In this document: piece by piece, positions 18,419-26,957 of the stretch | Position numbering within the stretch: the stretch's first letter is position 1 | Layout: each line of letters opens with the position of its first letter | Source of the DNA: Sphingomonas sp. Root720 | GTDB taxonomy: Bacteria; Pseudomonadota; Alphaproteobacteria; Sphingomonadales; Sphingomonadaceae | Reading direction: 5' to 3' | Length of the DNA: 64,000 nt | Assembly: GCF_001428605.1 (NCBI RefSeq) | Contig: NZ_LMID01000010.1 | Span: 124,001 to 188,000 of the forward strand | Translations under genes and position numbers: made by a program | The notes under the pieces: generated by a model | The model's database searches: none | The model's input: the letters and a program-made list of their open reading frames with translations, nothing else | What the model was told of the DNA's origin: nothing

Positions 18419-18589
18419 TCAGAAATCGACCGCGATGCCCTTCAGCTCCCAGTCGCCATAGCGGGTGGGATCGGGGCCGTCGCGGCCGCCGGCCTCGGGC
18501 GTGGCCTTCACCTCTTCGGGCTGCGGCACGGGCGTGTTCGGCGACAGGTGCGCCGGGGGCTTCACATGGGGCGGGCGTTTGCCGGACAT
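18419..18589 (-). CDS. DUF1674 (SdhAF4-like) small protein
   Basis: A 56-residue protein whose C-terminus reads GGRDGPDPTRYGDWELKGIAVDF, the signature of DUF1674 (residues about 34-56). The eukaryotic member SDHAF4 chaperones the flavinylated succinate dehydrogenase subunit; bacterial members may assist complex II similarly. The N-terminal part is proline-rich and variable. The ATG at 18589 is chosen because homologous sequence begins just after it and an upstream AAGGAACGAT provides a ribosome-binding site. Confidence 0.88.
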   Translation of the reverse strand: MSGKRPPHVKPPAHLSPNTPVPQPEEVKATPEAGGRDGPDPTRYGDWELKGIAVDF

Positions 18590-18671
18590 CGATCGTTCCT
18601 TTCGGCGCCCGCATGATTGAACCGGACGCCCGTTCTCCCCACATTGTCGTGGCAAGGAGCAAAGGCAAGAG

Positions 18672-19640
18672 ATGAACATGCTGAAGACGACGATGCTGCT
18701 GGCGGCGCTCACCGCGCTGTTCATGGCACTCGGCTTTACGATCGGCGGAACGGGCGGCGCGATGGTCGCGCTGGTCGTCGCGGCGGGCATGAACCTCTTC
18801 ACCTTCTGGAACGCCGACAGCATCGTCCTGCGGATGCACGGCGCGCGCGAGGTCGACGCGCGCAACTGCCCCGAATTCGTCGGCCTGGTCGCCGGCCTCG
18901 CCCGGCGCGCCAACCTGCCGATGCCGCGCGTCTACATCATCGACAGCGATCATCCGAACGCCTTCGCCACCGGCCGTAACCCGAAGAATGCCGCGGTTGC
19001 CGCCACCACCGGCCTGCTCGCGATCCTCGACCGCGACGAGATCGAGGGCGTGATGGCGCACGAACTGGCGCACGTCCGCAACCGCGATACGCTGATCATG
19101 ACGATGACCGCGACGATCGCCGGTGCGATCTCGATGCTCGCGAATTTCGGCATGTTCTTCGGCGCCGGGCGCGACCGCGACGGGGGCCAGGTGCTGGCGA
19201 CCATCCTCGCGGTGTTCGTCGCCCCTTTCGCGGCGATGATCGTCCAGATGGCGATCAGCCGCTCGCGCGAATATCAGGCCGACCATGGCGGCGCCGAGAT
19301 CAGCGGCAAGCCCCGCGCGCTCGCCTCCGCGCTGGCCAAGCTGGCACGCGGTGCGGCGCATATCCCCAATCCCGTCGTCGAGCGGAACCCGGCGGCTGCG
19401 GCGCTCTACATCGTGCCCGGCATGAAGCGCGGCGGCGACAGCCTGTTCTCGACCCACCCGGCCACCGAAAACCGCATCGCTCAGCTCGAGATGATCGCCA
19501 ACGATATGGGCGTGCTGACGGCGTCGCCCGACTTCGCGGCGGTGTCGGCCCCGCGATCGGGCGCGCTTCCTTCGGTGCCGCGCACCGGTCCGCGCACCAA
19601 ACGGCGCGCCAGTGCGCTGGACCCGCACGGGCGCGGTTAG
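18672..19640 (+). CDS. htpX: Zinc metalloprotease HtpX
   Basis: A 322-residue inner-membrane M48 peptidase with two N-terminal membrane helices (about residues 5-45), the zinc motif HELAH (His130, Glu131, His134) in [13 protein letters not shown], further membrane segments after it, and a downstream EYQAD motif supplying the third zinc ligand. HtpX degrades misfolded membrane proteins and cooperates with FtsH in quality control. The ATG at 18672 follows a purine-rich AGGCAAGAG site. A C-terminal basic tail follows the catalytic domain. Confidence 0.95.
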   Translation: MNMLKTTMLLAALTALFMALGFTIGGTGGAMVALVVAAGMNLFTFWNADSIVLRMHGAREVDARNCPEFVGLVAGLARRANLPMPRVYIIDSDHPNAFATGRNPKNAAVAATTGLLAILDRDEIEGVMAHELAHVRNRDTLIMTMTATIAGAISMLANFGMFFGAGRDRDGGQVLATILAVFVAPFAAMIVQMAISRSREYQADHGGAEISGKPRALASALAKLARGAAHIPNPVVERNPAAAALYIVPGMKRGGDSLFSTHPATENRIAQLEMIANDMGVLTASPDFAAVSAPRSGALPSVPRTGPRTKRRASALDPHGRG

Positions 19641-19649
19641 ATCGCCTCC

Positions 19650-19670
19650 CCCGCCCGTGCGGGAAATGTT
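19650..19670 (+). terminator. Possible weak terminator after htpX
   Basis: CCCGC (19650-19654) and GCGGG (19659-19663) form a 5-bp GC stem with a 4-base loop, followed by AAATGTT. It lies 10 bases past the htpX stop. The stem is short and the U-tract poor, so the call is tentative. Confidence 0.3.
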
Positions 19671-19716
19671 CTTTCGGACACATCCCTCGACTTCGCCCGG
19701 AATCAAAGGCTAGGGG

Positions 19717-20994
19717 TTGCGCGTGACTCCTGATCCCACCGGTACCCCCGCCCGCCGCGCGGCGCTGAAGCTGCTCGACGCGGTGCTGCGCCGCGGGCTT
19801 CCCCTCGAAGCGGCGATGGACGGCGCATGCGCCGACCTCGACCGCGGCGACGACCGCGCCTTCGCCCATGCCATCGCCGCCGAGGTGCTGCGCCGCACGA
19901 CCGATCTCGACGCGCTGATCGATGCGGCGACCGAAACCGCACTCCCCGCCGATGCCAAGGCCCGGATGGTGCTGCGGATCGCGCTCGCCCAGGCGCTGGC
20001 GCTCGACACGCCGCAGCATGCCGCAATCACGACGGTGCTGCCGCTCGTCGACGGCGGCCCCCGCAAGCTCGTCCATGCCGTCTTCTCGGCGGTGATGCGC
20101 GACGGCGGCGCCCTCCCCAGCCCGCCACATCTGCCCCCCGCCATCGCCGAGCGCTGGTCGAAGAGCTGGGGGGCCGACGCGGCCGATGCCGCCCGCCGGT
20201 CGCTGGCGGCGCAACCGCCGGTCGACCTCACCCTCAAGCCCGGCGCCGACACCGCCGAATGGACCGGCCGGCTGGATGGCGAAAGCCTGGCCCCCGGCCA
20301 TGTCCGGATCGCCGCCGGCCGGCGCATCGTCGACCTGCCCGGCTATGACGAGGGCGATTGGTGGGTGCAGGACATCGCCGCATCGATCCCGGCCCGTCTG
20401 CTGGGTGCTGGCGACGGGCGCCGCGCGCTCGACCTGTGCGCCGCACCGGGCGGCAAGACGATGCAGCTCGCCGCCGCCGGCTGGACCGTGACCGCGGTCG
20501 ACATGTCCGAGGCGCGGATGGTGCGGCTGGTCGAGAATCTGGAACGAACCGGCCTCGCCGCCGATCGCCATGTCGCCGATGCCGCCGGCTTCGCCGATGG
20601 CGCCCCCTATGACGCGGTGCTGCTCGATGCGCCCTGCTCGGCGACCGGCATCTTCCGCCGCCATCCCGACGTCCTCCACCGCGCCGGGCCGCGCATCGTC
20701 ACCGACGCGGCGGAGACGCAGGAGACGCTGATCGACCATGCCGCAAGCCTCGTCGCCCCCGGCGGCCGGCTGGTCTATGCCGTCTGCTCGCTCGAAGCCG
20801 ACGAGGGCGAGCAGATCGCCAAGGCGTTCGTCGCCCGGCATCCCGACTGGCGGATCGATCCGGTCGCCGCCGGGGAGCTGCCGGAAGGCATCGTACCCGA
20901 CAAGGTCGGCCGGGTCCGGGTGCGCCCCGGCACGCTGGCCGATCGCGGCGGCGCCGACGGCTTCTTCATCGCCCGCTTCCGGCGCGACGGGTAG
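19717..20994 (+). CDS. RsmB/NOP-family RNA m5C methyltransferase
   Basis: A 425-residue protein with an N-terminal NusB-like RNA-binding domain (about 10-130), then a class I SAM methyltransferase domain: LCAAPGGKTMQLAA (SAM site, from 240), DAPCSATG with Cys307 and VCSLE with Cys357. The two cysteines act in covalent catalysis and product release in the Sun/RsmB family, which methylates C967 of 16S rRNA in E. coli. The start is uncertain between TTG 19717 and GTG 19723. It is 59 bases upstream of rpe. Confidence 0.88.
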   Translation: MRVTPDPTGTPARRAALKLLDAVLRRGLPLEAAMDGACADLDRGDDRAFAHAIAAEVLRRTTDLDALIDAATETALPADAKARMVLRIALAQALALDTPQHAAITTVLPLVDGGPRKLVHAVFSAVMRDGGALPSPPHLPPAIAERWSKSWGADAADAARRSLAAQPPVDLTLKPGADTAEWTGRLDGESLAPGHVRIAAGRRIVDLPGYDEGDWWVQDIAASIPARLLGAGDGRRALDLCAAPGGKTMQLAAAGWTVTAVDMSEARMVRLVENLERTGLAADRHVADAAGFADGAPYDAVLLDAPCSATGIFRRHPDVLHRAGPRIVTDAAETQETLIDHAASLVAPGGRLVYAVCSLEADEGEQIAKAFVARHPDWRIDPVAAGELPEGIVPDKVGRVRVRPGTLADRGGADGFFIARFRRDG

Positions 20995-21053
20995 ACATAG
21001 TTGGCGGCGCCCACCTTGCCCCTCTCCCGCCACCCCGCTAATCGGAACCGATC

Positions 21054-21716
21054 ATGACCAGTCCCGTCCTCATCTCCCCGTCCATCCTCTCCGCCGACTT
21101 CGCCAAGCTGGGCGAGGAGGTCCGCGCGATCGACGAGGCCGGGGCCGACTGGATCCATGTCGACGTGATGGACGGCCATTTCGTCCCGAACATCACGATC
21201 GGCCCGGCGGTGGTGAAGGCATTGCGCCCGCACACGGCCAAGCCGTTCGACGTCCACCTGATGATCTCCCCGGTCGACAGCTTTCTCGAGGATTTCGCCA
21301 ATGCCGGGGCGGACATCATCACCGTCCATCCCGAGGCCGGCCCGCATCTCCACCGCACCATCCAGCGGATCAAGGGTCTCGGCAAGAAGGCCGGCGTCTC
21401 GCTCAACCCCGCCACCCCGGCGAAGATGCTCGACTATGTGCTGGAAGAGGTCGACCTCGTCCTGGTGATGAGCGTCAACCCCGGCTTCGGCGGGCAGAGC
21501 TTCATCGAGAGCCAGCTGCGCAAGGTCGAGGCGATCCGCAAGATGATCGACAAGACCGGCAAGGATATCCACCTCGAGGTCGATGGCGGCGTCGATGCGA
21601 AGACCGCGCCGCGCGTCATCGCGGCCGGCGCCACCGCGCTCGTCGCGGGCACCGCGACCTTCCGGGGCGGCCCGTCCCAATACGCCGCGAACATCGCGGG
21701 CCTTCGCCAGGCGTGA
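21054..21716 (+). CDS. rpe: Ribulose-phosphate 3-epimerase
   Basis: A 220-residue TIM barrel matching Rpe throughout: [10 protein letters not shown] (7-16), [17 protein letters not shown] with metal-binding His and Asp, [18 protein letters not shown] and LEVDGGV. The enzyme interconverts ribulose 5-phosphate and xylulose 5-phosphate in the pentose phosphate pathway. It is followed after 10 bases by the heparinase II/III-like gene, the arrangement seen in other sphingomonads. Confidence 0.96.
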   Translation: MTSPVLISPSILSADFAKLGEEVRAIDEAGADWIHVDVMDGHFVPNITIGPAVVKALRPHTAKPFDVHLMISPVDSFLEDFANAGADIITVHPEAGPHLHRTIQRIKGLGKKAGVSLNPATPAKMLDYVLEEVDLVLVMSVNPGFGGQSFIESQLRKVEAIRKMIDKTGKDIHLEVDGGVDAKTAPRVIAAGATALVAGTATFRGGPSQYAANIAGLRQA

Positions 21717-21726
21717 GCGACGCGGG

Positions 21727-23454
21727 ATGAGCGACGCGGGCGGGCCCGGCTTCGACGACGGCGTAGAGCCTGGCCGGCGCCTGATCCGGGTCGAGCATGA
21801 CCGCAGCCATTCGCTGGCCGAACGCCTTGCCGGACGGATTCATGCCCTCTCGTGGCGGACGCCGGTCCACGGCCTGCGGCTGCGCGGCCGTTACCCGCTC
21901 AAGCTCTACGACGTGCCGCCCGATCCGATCGAGGGGCTCGTCCGGCTCGGCGGGGCAATGCTCGACGGCGAGATATTGTGGCAGGGCGAAAGCGTCGCGA
22001 TCGAAAGCTACGACTTCCGGCCCCGTGCGATGTCGACCGCGTTCAGCGATCATCTGCAGAGCTTCGCCTGGCTGCGCGACCTGAGCGCGGCGGGGCCGCG
22101 CCAGCGCGTCGCGCCCATCGCCGAGCTGCTCACCAGCCGCTGGCTGGCGGCTTTCGGCAAGCAGATCCACGAGGCCGCCTGGCGGCCCGACCTGTGGGGT
22201 CGCCGCATCCTGTTCTGGGGGTGCCACGCGCCACTGATCATGTCGTCGGACGAGCTGCGCGCGCCGGTGCTCAACGCGCTCAACCGCGGCGCCAAGCATC
22301 TCGACCGCAGCGCCGACAAGGCCGCTCCCGGCCTGCCGCGCATCGCGGCCTGGGCGGGCGTGATCGCGGCGGGCCTGCTCATCCCCGGCGGCGAACCGCG
22401 TCAGTTCTACGGCGAACAGGGGATGGAACGCGCACTCGCCGGCGCGCTCCATGGCGACGGCGGCATCGTCAGCCGCTTGTCGGTCGAGCAGATGGACCTT
22501 GTGGCCCTGCTCGCCATGCTGCGCCGCTATTACGAAATGCGCGGTCAACGGCTGCCGGGCCCGATCGGCGATGCGATCGTGCGCGCGGTGCCGCCGCTGC
22601 TGGGACTGACGCTGGGTGACGGCGGATTGTCGAGCTGGCAGGGCGCGGCTCCGATCGACGGCGGACGGATCGACGCGATCGTCACCGCATCGGGCGTCCG
22701 TGCCCGGCCGCTGCGCCAGTCTCGCGAATGGGGCTATCAGCGGCTGTCGGTCGGCCATAGCCGGATCGTCGCCGATGCGGCCCCCCCTCCGATCTCGCGC
22801 TTCGCGACCCACGCCTGCGCATCGACCCTCGGCTTCGAGATGTCGGACGGGCCCTGGCGGCTGATCGTCAATTGCGGCGGCGGCCGGGGCGCCAACAACG
22901 CGCTCCACCCCGAGCTCGCGCAGGCGTTGCGCAGCACCGCCGCCCATTCGACCCTGGTGCTGGCCGATAGCAATTCGACCGCGATCCACGCCGACGGCAC
23001 GCTCGGCAAGGGCGTCACGGAGGTCGAGGTCGACCGGCAGGAGGACATGCACGGCAGCAGCATCGACATGCGCCATGACGGCTATGTCCGCCGCTATGGC
23101 TTCAGCCATCGTCGCCGCATCGCCATCGGTGCGGGCGGGCGCGAGGTGCGCGGGCAGGACATGCTACTGCCCGCGGGGCGGCGCACACGCGGCGAAGGCG
23201 CCGACTATGCGATCCGCTTCCATCTGGCGCCCGAGGTCGATGTCTCGGCGACCGCCGACGGCAGCGGCGCGCTGTTGCGCATCGCCGGCGGCGCCCTGTG
23301 GCGCTTCCGCGTCACGGGCGGCGACGTCGGGATCGAGGACAGCCTGTGGATCGATTCGCGCGGGCGGCCGCAGGCGACGCGTCAACTCGTCATCTCCGGC
23401 ACCGCGACGGCCGACGGGATCGACGTCAACTGGGTGCTCAGCCGGTCCGAATAG
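21727..23454 (+). CDS. Heparinase II/III family protein
   Basis: A 575-residue protein. The N-terminal half is alpha-helical (toroid-like) and the C-terminal half has the beta-sandwich features of heparinase II/III-like enzymes, e.g. SVGHSRIVADAAPPP and HEDGYVRRYGFSHRRR-type segments (here MRHDGYVRRYGFSHRR) and RGQDMLLP. Family members are polysaccharide lyases, but bacterial homologues of this chromosomal type have no proven substrate. No signal peptide is visible. Start ATG 21727 lies within a duplicated GAGCGACGCGGG, so a nearby alternative start is possible. Confidence 0.8.
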   Translation: MSDAGGPGFDDGVEPGRRLIRVEHDRSHSLAERLAGRIHALSWRTPVHGLRLRGRYPLKLYDVPPDPIEGLVRLGGAMLDGEILWQGESVAIESYDFRPRAMSTAFSDHLQSFAWLRDLSAAGPRQRVAPIAELLTSRWLAAFGKQIHEAAWRPDLWGRRILFWGCHAPLIMSSDELRAPVLNALNRGAKHLDRSADKAAPGLPRIAAWAGVIAAGLLIPGGEPRQFYGEQGMERALAGALHGDGGIVSRLSVEQMDLVALLAMLRRYYEMRGQRLPGPIGDAIVRAVPPLLGLTLGDGGLSSWQGAAPIDGGRIDAIVTASGVRARPLRQSREWGYQRLSVGHSRIVADAAPPPISRFATHACASTLGFEMSDGPWRLIVNCGGGRGANNALHPELAQALRSTAAHSTLVLADSNSTAIHADGTLGKGVTEVEVDRQEDMHGSSIDMRHDGYVRRYGFSHRRRIAIGAGGREVRGQDMLLPAGRRTRGEGADYAIRFHLAPEVDVSATADGSGALLRIAGGALWRFRVTGGDVGIEDSLWIDSRGRPQATRQLVISGTATADGIDVNWVLSRSE

Positions 23455-23536
23455 GATCGGTGTCCGGCGCAACCGCATTGCACTGCGCCCGCGGAGGGCG
23501 CACATTCCGCGACCAATTTCCTACCGGAGAGGCATA

Positions 23537-24064
23537 ATGCAGCAGCAATCCGTCATCCTCGCCGTCGTCGGCAGCGACCGGCCCGGCCTGACCCGCGCGC
23601 TCGCCGACGCGGTCTATGCGGCGGGCGGCAACTGGCTCGAAAGCCATCTGTCGCGGCTCGGCGGAAAATATGTCGGATCGGTGCTCGTCGAACTGCCTGG
23701 AGACCGGCTCGGCGAGCTCGAAACTGCCGCGCGGGCGATCGACGCGGTCGGCCTCACCGTCACGATCGTTCCCGCGGCGACCGGGGGCGACCGCGACGGC
23801 CGGCCGCTCGGCATCGAGATCGTCGGCCAGGACCGTCCCGGCATCGTCCGCGAGGTGACGACCGTGCTCGCCGGGCTCGACGTCAATATCGAGGATTTCA
23901 CCAGCGCGATCGAGGGCAGTGCCTGGTCGGGAGCGCCGCTGTTCCGCGGTCGGGCGAAGCTGTTGCTGCCGGCGTCGGTCTCGACCGACCAGGTCCGCGA
24001 TGCGCTCGAAAGGATCTCGGGCGAGATCATGGTCGACTTCACGATGCAGACAGAGGCGGTCTAA
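23537..24064 (+). CDS. Double-ACT-domain regulator (GcvR-like)
   Basis: A 175-residue protein made of two ACT domains: SVILAVVGSDRPGLTRALADAVYAAGGNWLESHLSRLGG (5-43) and GIEIVGQDRPGIVREVTTVLAGLDVNIEDFTSA (about 92-124). E. coli GcvR, which senses glycine and represses the glycine cleavage operon by binding GcvA, has this layout; homologues elsewhere regulate amino-acid metabolism. A ribosome-binding site (GGAGAGG) precedes the ATG at 23537. No gcv gene is adjacent, so the target is unknown. Confidence 0.8.
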   Translation: MQQQSVILAVVGSDRPGLTRALADAVYAAGGNWLESHLSRLGGKYVGSVLVELPGDRLGELETAARAIDAVGLTVTIVPAATGGDRDGRPLGIEIVGQDRPGIVREVTTVLAGLDVNIEDFTSAIEGSAWSGAPLFRGRAKLLLPASVSTDQVRDALERISGEIMVDFTMQTEAV

Positions 24065-24077
24065 GTCCGGCTCTCCG

Positions 24078-24199
24078 TCATTTCCGCGACGGCGGAACCC
24101 CAGCACATCTTCGTTATGCCAGCGCAGGCTGGCATCTCGTGAGATGAAAAGCCGCACCTTTCCAGAGATGCCAGCCTTCGCTGGCATGACGGGAGGGAG
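24078..24199. repeat. Cluster of interspersed palindromes (two ATGCCAGC units)
   Basis: Two perfect 8-bp inverted repeats ATGCCAGC-N4-GCTGGCAT occur at 24116-24135 and 24168-24187, separated by a third palindrome CATCTC-GT-GAGATG (24133-24146). A related TTCCGCGACGGCGGAA hairpin lies just before (24081-24096). The spacers differ between units (GCAG and CTTC). The cluster sits between convergent genes and may form a strong transcript-end structure. Confidence 0.8.
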
Positions 24200-24235
24200 C
24201 GATGCGCCAAACTTTCGCGGAATGGCGGTGAAATC

Positions 24236-25528
24236 CTACCGGGTGGTCCAATGCGCCCCGCGCAGGATCGTCCCGATATCATGGGCCAGTTCCTCGCGAA
24301 CGCGATCGAGGTCGGCCCGCCGCCCGCCGGTAGCGACGATGCGGATCAGCTTGCCGATGCACAGCGCCTGGAGAACCATCGCCCCGGCCGGGCTCGCCCC
24401 CGCCGGATCGAGCTGGCGCAGGATCCGCAGCCAGGCGCGGTTCTGATCCTCGATATGGGCGCGGACGATCGGCCAGAAGCCGGGACGGCGCGCCGCTTCC
24501 AGCCGGATCGCCAGGTCGGCGAGGGCGAGCAGGCCGAAGTCGGACGCCTCGCGCCGCAAGATCGCAGCCGTCCGGCGGGCCAATTGGCCCTCGTCGAGCG
24601 CGGCGCGATCGAGCCCCGCCAGGCCTTCGCGATAACGCGCCTTGGTGCGTTCGAACAATTCGACCTGAACCTCGCCGATCAGATCCTCGATCGTCGCGAA
24701 GTGATAGGTCGGCGCCGCCCGGGTCAGCCCGGCCCGATCGGCGACGGCGCGATAGGTGATGCCCCCGGGGCCCTCGGCCGCCATGATGTCGATCGCGGCG
24801 TCGAGGACGCGGCGCCGGGTCTCGGCGGCCTTGCGGCCCTTGCGCGGCGCGATGCGGTCGGATGCGGGCGCGTCGCGGGCGTCCGGCTCCTCGCGCAGCC
24901 CGCCGAAGGGCAGCCCCGCCGCTTCCGCCTCGTCCAGCCCGAGCGGCAGGATCACGAAGAACAGGCCGATGCACAGGTCGAGCCCGGAACGCGCCACTCG
25001 CTCGCTGTCGGCGATACCCGACAGCGCGGCGATGTCGAGCCACAGGTCGTGGACCCGGTCGAACCAGGAGCGCGCCAGGCGCCGCGTGGCGTCGCGCCGG
25101 GCCGCGTCGAGCATGATTTCGCACCAGGCGAGCGTACCGAAGCGGTGCCCGCCCGCGACATTGACGAGGAGGCGGGCGAAGAAGTCGCGAAAATCGATGC
25201 TCGGCCCGCCGCGATGGCGCGCCGCCACATGCCCGAACGACGCCACATAATGCTGAAGCAACTGGTTCGACGCCTCGGCGACGATGTCGGCCTTGGCCTC
25301 GAAATAATAGGTGGTCGCCGCCAGCGACACGCCCGCGCGGTCCGCGACCATCTTGTGCGTCACCTCGGCCAGCCCCCGCTCGCCGATCACGGCAATCGCC
25401 GCGTCGGCGATCTCCTGCTGGCGATGCGCGGAGCGCTTCTGCCGGGTGACGCGCATCCGGGCGGCCCCCGGATCGCCCGGAGCCTTCCGATTGCGCGGCG
25501 TTCGAATGACGGGTTCCCGGTGCGACAC
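24236..25528 (-). CDS. Fused tandem TetR-family regulator (two DNA-binding domains)
   Basis: One 430-residue frame encodes two TetR N-terminal domains: first HTH about residues 36-82 (VTHKMVADRAGVSLAATTYYF) and second about 237-283 (ITYRAVADRAGLTRAAPTYHF). Each is followed by its own ligand-binding-type helical region, and a charged linker with APRKGRKAAE (227-236) joins them. TetR proteins normally are about 200 residues with one HTH and dimerise; here one chain could act as a covalent pseudo-dimer. The start is uncertain: GTG 25528 (430 aa) or ATG 25456 (405 aa). It lies divergent from the Fnr-type gene. Confidence 0.85.
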   Translation of the reverse strand: MSHREPVIRTPRNRKAPGDPGAARMRVTRQKRSAHRQQEIADAAIAVIGERGLAEVTHKMVADRAGVSLAATTYYFEAKADIVAEASNQLLQHYVASFGHVAARHRGGPSIDFRDFFARLLVNVAGGHRFGTLAWCEIMLDAARRDATRRLARSWFDRVHDLWLDIAALSGIADSERVARSGLDLCIGLFFVILPLGLDEAEAAGLPFGGLREEPDARDAPASDRIAPRKGRKAAETRRRVLDAAIDIMAAEGPGGITYRAVADRAGLTRAAPTYHFATIEDLIGEVQVELFERTKARYREGLAGLDRAALDEGQLARRTAAILRREASDFGLLALADLAIRLEAARRPGFWPIVRAHIEDQNRAWLRILRQLDPAGASPAGAMVLQALCIGKLIRIVATGGRRADLDRVREELAHDIGTILRGAHWTTR

Positions 25529-25626
25529 CCGCGCCTTCTATCCGCACGACGCCGCGCTTGGGAATATTGCGTATGTCGCCACGCACCGGAGCGAGCCATC
25601 GTCGGCGAGGAAAGCGAGGCGGGCTG

Positions 25627-26355
25627 ATGTACAGGGATGCGAATGTCGAGGAAGCACCGGTCGCGGGTCGGGCGGCCAGCCTGCCCTCGTCCTGCGCCGA
25701 CTGCCGGGTGCGGGCGTCGGCGATATGCTGTGCGCTCGACGACAGTGGGCTCACCGCGCTGAGCCGCCTCGGCCGGCGGATCACGCTTACCGCGGGGCAG
25801 GCGCTGCTGTGGGAAGGCGGTGAGGCGGTCACGGTGGGCAACGTCCTGTCGGGCATTCTCAAACTGTCGACAATGACCGGCGACGGGCGCGAACAGATCG
25901 TCGGCATCGTCTACCCGTCCGACTTCATCGGTCGGCCCTTCGGCAAGGACAGTCCGCACAGCGTGACCGCACTGACCGACGCGTCGCTGTGCGTCTTCGG
26001 CCGCAGCGCGTTCGACCGTTTCGCGCGCGAGCACGAGGCGATCGGCCATGCCCTGCTCGAACGGACGCTGGCCGAGCTCGACCGCGCGCGCCACTGGATG
26101 CTCCTTCTCGGCCGCAAGGCGGCGGGTGAACGAGTTGCCAGCCTGATCGTCGAGATCGCCGACCGGGCCGGCGGGGGGCCGAGCGTCGAACTTCCCTTGT
26201 CGCGCCAGCAGATGGCCGACGTGCTCGGCCTGACGATCGAGACGGTCAGCCGCTCGCTGACCCGCCTGAAGCGTGCCGGGATTATCTCGCTGCCCGGCCT
26301 GCGGCGGCTGACCATCGAACAACCCGACCGGCTGCGTGCCATCGCCTCGGGCTGA
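25627..26355 (+). CDS. Crp/Fnr-family oxygen-responsive regulator (FnrL type)
   Basis: A 242-residue protein with a cAMP-binding-like beta-barrel, dimer helix and HTH. Four cysteines fit an oxygen-labile 4Fe-4S cluster: Cys23, Cys26, Cys34 or 35 (C-x2-C-x7-C at the N-terminus) and Cys122 in SLCVFGRS, the FNR position. The recognition helix reads IETVSRSLTRLK (E-x2-SR), as in FNR, which binds TTGAT-N4-ATCAA. No such box was seen near the catabolic promoters of this window. Start ATG 25627 follows an AGGCGGGCT stretch. Confidence 0.88.
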   Translation: MYRDANVEEAPVAGRAASLPSSCADCRVRASAICCALDDSGLTALSRLGRRITLTAGQALLWEGGEAVTVGNVLSGILKLSTMTGDGREQIVGIVYPSDFIGRPFGKDSPHSVTALTDASLCVFGRSAFDRFAREHEAIGHALLERTLAELDRARHWMLLLGRKAAGERVASLIVEIADRAGGGPSVELPLSRQQMADVLGLTIETVSRSLTRLKRAGIISLPGLRRLTIEQPDRLRAIASG

Positions 26356-26362
26356 CGATTGA

Positions 26363-26382
26363 CCAACCAAGCGATTGGTTTT
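26363..26382. promoter_or_regulatory. Palindromic operator candidate upstream of VOC gene
   Basis: AACCAA (26365-26370) and TTGGTT (26375-26380) form a perfect 6-4-6 inverted repeat, 66 bases before the VOC start codon and just past the Fnr-type gene stop. Its size and symmetry fit a TetR-type operator. The double-TetR gene 0.8 kb away is one candidate binder, but that is inference. Confidence 0.5.
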
Positions 26383-26445
26383 AGACACTCCATGTCGTGG
26401 CGCAAGGCAGCCCGGGGGCGGATGCGCGCGGCAGGGAGGGACGAC

Positions 26446-26889
26446 ATGATCAGCTATGTGACGATCGGGGTGGACTCGATCGCAGCCGCGCTGCCCTTCT
26501 ACGACGCGGTCATGGCGGTGCTGGGTCATGAGCGCGTCTTCCTGACCGACACATGGATCGGCTACGGACTGGCCGACGGAATCTACATGCCCAAGGTCTG
26601 GGTGTGCATGCCCGAGAACGGCAAGCCCGCGACGGTGGGCAACGGATCGATGGTCGGCCTGCATGCCGCGAGCCCCGAGATCGTCGACCGCGCCCATGCG
26701 GCAGGCCTCGCGAACGGCGGCACCGACGAGGGCGCTCCCGGCCGCCGCTCGCGCTATCATCCGGGCTATTATATCGGCTATTTGCGCGACCCCGCGGGCA
26801 ACAAGCTTTCCGCCTTCTGCAACACCGACGTCTTTGCGGAGCCCGAGCCCTGGCCGAAGGCGGCGACCCGGCGCGCGCCGCTCGGCTGA
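26446..26889 (+). CDS. VOC (glyoxalase/bleomycin-resistance-like) family protein
   Basis: A 147-residue protein with the vicinal-oxygen-chelate fold pattern: ISYVTIGVDSIAAALPFYDAVMAVLG at the N-terminus and YYIGYLRDPAGNKLSAFCN near the C-terminus. VOC enzymes use a divalent metal to act on thiol adducts, ring-cleavage substrates or epoxides. The metal ligands here (YVTIGV lacks the canonical first His) make a pure lactoylglutathione lyase unlikely. The ATG at 26446 is preceded by GGGAGGGA. It is co-directional with the MFS gene 68 bases later. Confidence 0.8.
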   Translation: MISYVTIGVDSIAAALPFYDAVMAVLGHERVFLTDTWIGYGLADGIYMPKVWVCMPENGKPATVGNGSMVGLHAASPEIVDRAHAAGLANGGTDEGAPGRRSRYHPGYYIGYLRDPAGNKLSAFCNTDVFAEPEPWPKAATRRAPLG

Positions 26890-26957
26890 TATCGCCAACA
26901 CGCCCGCAAGCCTGTATCCCGGCCTGGGACGATCCCGGGAACAGGGGGGAGAGGTTG

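Noticed and set aside
24078-24199. Repeats at 24.1 kb considered as a CRISPR array
   Set aside because: Only two units with different spacing and no regular spacers, and no cas genes. They are palindromic intergenic elements.
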